From contig CAJXOG010000008.1 of assembly GCA_913057775.1 (NCBI GenBank), forward strand, positions 62,001-126,000: DNA of 64,000 nt. The letters are read 5' to 3'. The notes under the pieces were generated by a model. It had not been told where the DNA came from. It searched no databases and worked only from the letters and a program-made list of their open reading frames with translations. This document shows, piece after piece, positions 62,304 to 64,000 of the stretch (position 1 is the first letter of the stretch; the number at the start of each line of letters is the position of its first letter). The position numbers and the translations under genes are program-made. The DNA is from an uncultured Fodinibius sp. (GTDB taxonomy: Bacteria; Bacteroidota; Rhodothermia; Balneolales; Balneolaceae).

Positions 62304-63508
62304 TGAAAATAGTTGGTGGAACTTATGGGGAGTATTGCCTAGAACCTCATTGGGAACAGATTTTCGGTTCTGGACTTAGAGCATGCCTATCAATTAGAGG
62401 TTTAGACAAAGATTATCCATTAAACCTTTTTACGACGGCTGACAATAGGATAAGGCAGTATTTATTGTCATTGAAGGAATCTCATAATCTTAGCTTAAGT
62501 ATTGAGAATATATTTAAGTCGCCTACTTTTGAATATGATTATCCTTTAGCTACGCCAAGGATCAATCCAAGACCAGATGCATACTTTAAAACTCGTCCCT
62601 TATTAGAAGTTGCGGATGACAATGTTTTGTACTTTGGAATGCTAGAAGCAGATGTTAATGTAAAGGGCGATAAGGTTGTTTATGATCCTCAATCTCCTTC
62701 AGTTCCAAAATTATTTTCGGATACGGTATCTGAGGCTAATCAACTAGTTACGGTAGTTAATTTATCAGAAGCTCAACTAATGAGTGGTGAAACCGAGTTA
62801 GATGATATAGTTGAGTATTTTTTTAAAGAAGAAGATTGTTATGGGTTGATTCTTAAAATGGGTGCTAAAGGTGCTTTTCTTTTTGAGGATAAGCAGACTA
62901 GAGTAAATATTCCTGTCTATAAAACAAATAAAGTTTGGCCTATAGGGTCTGGCGACGTATTTACTTCTATTTTTGCATATTTTTGGTTCAATGGCAAATC
63001 TTTAGAAGATTCAGCTAAGAAAGCTTCATTAGCAGCTGCAAGTTATGTCAATTCAAAGGGTTTTAATTTTGAAAGAGCTTTTAGAAATGAACCTTTTGAT
63101 GAGTTATATATTAAGGACTTTCCTAAAGAAAGCATTTATCTTGCAGGTCCTTTCTTCACCTTTTCTCAAAGGTGGTTAATCAGTCAAATCCGCAATTGTT
63201 TAAGTGGTATGGGATTAAAAGTTTTTTCTCCCTTACATGAAATCGGCATTGGAGATGCAGATGAAGTAGTTGAAGAAGATATCAATGCCATTGAGAATTC
63301 AGATTTAATTTTTGCGGTAGTGGATGGTTTAGATTCGGGGACACTATTTGAAATCGGATATGCAGTTTCAAAAGGAAAGCAGGTTATTGCATATACTGAA
63401 AATGAAACTGAAGAATCTTTGAAAATGCTGAAGGGTACCGGTTGTAAAATTGAGAAGGATTTAACTACAGCTATATACAAAACCTTTTGGGAGTTATGTA
63501 ATGGCTAA
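62303..63508 (+). CDS. PfkB-family kinase fused to nucleoside 2-deoxyribosyltransferase
   Basis: A 401-residue two-domain protein. Residues ~1-270 resemble a PfkB/ribokinase fold: the GGTYGEYCLEPHWEQIFGSG opening, NLSEAQLMSG, LILKMGAKGAFLF and the anion-hole motif PIGSGDVFTSIF, which takes the place of the usual GAGD. Residues ~275-400 are a nucleoside deoxyribosyltransferase: SIYLAGPFFTFSQRWLISQI, VFSPLHEIGIGD, DLIFAVVDGLDSGTLFEIGY and GYAVSKGKQVIAY. Glu in TLFEIGY is in the usual nucleophile context. It may split a deoxynucleotide and phosphorylate a product. The gene overlaps both neighbours. Confidence 0.8.
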   Translation: MKIVGGTYGEYCLEPHWEQIFGSGLRACLSIRGLDKDYPLNLFTTADNRIRQYLLSLKESHNLSLSIENIFKSPTFEYDYPLATPRINPRPDAYFKTRPLLEVADDNVLYFGMLEADVNVKGDKVVYDPQSPSVPKLFSDTVSEANQLVTVVNLSEAQLMSGETELDDIVEYFFKEEDCYGLILKMGAKGAFLFEDKQTRVNIPVYKTNKVWPIGSGDVFTSIFAYFWFNGKSLEDSAKKASLAAASYVNSKGFNFERAFRNEPFDELYIKDFPKESIYLAGPFFTFSQRWLISQIRNCLSGMGLKVFSPLHEIGIGDADEVVEEDINAIENSDLIFAVVDGLDSGTLFEIGYAVSKGKQVIAYTENETEESLKMLKGTGCKIEKDLTTAIYKTFWELCNG

Positions 63509-64000
63509 AGCAATATTACTTTCAGGAGGTTTAGATTCAATTGCTTTAGCTTATTGGAAAAGGCCTAACTATGCAATTACCATAAATTATGGTCAAAAAC
63601 CCGCTGAAGGTGAGATTCGAGCTTCCAGAGCTGTAGCCAAAAACTTGGGTCTAGAACATTCAGTTGTAGAAGTTGATTGTAGTAAACTAGGATCTGGGGA
63701 TCTTGCAGGAAAAGAAGCATTAGAGATGGCTCCAGAAAGTGAATGGTGGCCTTATAGAAATCAACTACTTGTAACGTTGGGTTGTATGAAAGGCATTTCA
63801 TTAGGAATTAATGAAATTATTTTGGGTTCGGTAAATTCAGATGATTTTCATGTAGATGGGACTCCAGAATTTTATGAAATGATAAATGAGTTGATATCGC
63901 TGCAAGAGGGTGATATTAAGGTAACTACGCCTGCAATCGAGTATTCAAGTGTAGAATTGATTCAGAAATCAAAGGTACCTAAGAAAGTTTTGTTTTGGGC
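63501..64000 (+). CDS. QueC-like 7-cyano-7-deazaguanine synthase family protein (cut by window end)
   Basis: The first 166 residues of a QueC-like PP-loop ATPase. The ATP-binding SGGLDSIALAYW lies near residues 8-20, then NYGQKPAEGEIRASRAVAKNL and WPYRNQLLVTLG. The last part reads GSVNSDDFHVDGTPEFYEMI, with IKVTTPAIEYSSVELIQKSK. The order matches QueC, but the RN motif context (YRNQ instead of GRN) differs, and the zinc cysteines of the C-terminus lie outside the window. The start overlaps the preceding gene by 8 bases. Divergent QueC copies occur in type IV CBASS (Cap9) and in Qat systems. Confidence 0.85.
   Translation, partial: MAKAILLSGGLDSIALAYWKRPNYAITINYGQKPAEGEIRASRAVAKNLGLEHSVVEVDCSKLGSGDLAGKEALEMAPESEWWPYRNQLLVTLGCMKGISLGINEIILGSVNSDDFHVDGTPEFYEMINELISLQEGDIKVTTPAIEYSSVELIQKSKVPKKVLFW

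Larger units (their letters stand above)
47665..64000. mobile_element. Integrative genetic element (defence island), right end outside window
   Basis: The element begins at the tRNA-Arg 3' fragment (47617-47664). It carries a P4-type integrase, an AlpA-like regulator, an SF3 helicase, a Toprim/zinc-finger primase-like gene, a candidate iteron cluster, and cargo of an AbiEi-type protein, a type I restriction-modification system and a base-modification operon. The right attachment site and the intact tRNA-Arg are expected beyond position 64000. The extent is inferred: the far boundary cannot be seen, and the last operon could belong to a second element. Confidence 0.75.

Noticed and set aside
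61986-64000. Possible Qat (QatABCD) defence system because of the QueC-like gene
   Set aside because: No QatA-like ATPase or TatD-like nuclease is present in the visible part, and the glycosylase and deoxyribosyltransferase do not belong to Qat. The CBASS-like reading fits better but is not proven.
1-64000. CRISPR array, insertion sequence, rRNA or intact tRNA
   Set aside because: No regularly spaced repeats, no transposase-like ORF with terminal repeats and no complete cloverleaf were seen; only two tRNA 3' halves.

Overview
The window looks like chromosome from a Gram-negative member of the Balneolota/Bacteroidota-like lineage (Balneolaceae such as Fodinibius or Gracilimonas would fit; this is inference). 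The signs are many lipoproteins with short lipoboxes, outer-membrane beta-barrels, two DUF3179 proteins, many small integral membrane proteins and a moderate A+T content. There is no rRNA, no intact tRNA, no CRISPR array and no recognisable insertion sequence.

Layout. 1-17 kb is a redox and stress neighbourhood: a Ca2+/cation exchanger, DsrE, TlpA-like and CcdA-like thiol electron-transfer genes, DoxX, a flavodoxin-fold protein, DUF302, two AhpD-like proteins, a sigma factor with a small zinc-finger anti-sigma-like gene, two DUF3179 proteins, a pyridine-nucleotide disulfide oxidoreductase and an AraC regulator. 17-24 kb holds a KefB-type antiporter, a cytoplasmic PAS/HisKA_2 histidine kinase and a lipoprotein with thioester-domain-like motifs. 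24-34 kb contains two neighbouring HExxH proteins, beta-lactamase-fold serine hydrolases and a tightly packed membrane protein/nitroreductase/DUF6544/hydrolase operon. 34-47 kb carries a decaying msrB-msrA pair, acetate kinase, an XRE regulator with its membrane partner, another serine hydrolase and a run of small oxidoreductase and membrane genes (MDR reductase, DUF4386, AraC, DUF1772, NmrA-like).

From about 47.6 kb to the right edge lies an integrative element. A 3' half of tRNA-Arg(TCG) marks its left end, followed by an attachment-type repeat cluster, a P4-type tyrosine integrase, an AlpA-like regulator, an SF3 helicase, a zinc-finger/Toprim primase-like protein and a candidate iteron cluster. 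Its cargo is defence: a lone AbiEi-type protein, a complete type I restriction-modification operon (hsdR-hsdM-hsdS, the S subunit with a ~200-residue C-terminal extension), then a compact A+T-rich operon cut by the window end. That operon encodes an OGG-like HhH-GPD glycosylase, a small Gly/Ser-headed protein, a PfkB-kinase/nucleoside-deoxyribosyltransferase fusion and a QueC-like enzyme. This combination resembles the base-modification module of type IV CBASS, but no CD-NTase or effector is inside the window, so the assignment is provisional. It is the most interesting part of the window.

The left two thirds also holds several decayed genes that simple ORF calling misses: a histidine-kinase tail, a frameshifted membrane-protein fragment, an msrB with a one-base frameshift that removes the catalytic Cys motif, an msrA with its middle deleted, and a second tRNA-Arg 3' fragment at 23.4 kb that may mark an older integration event.
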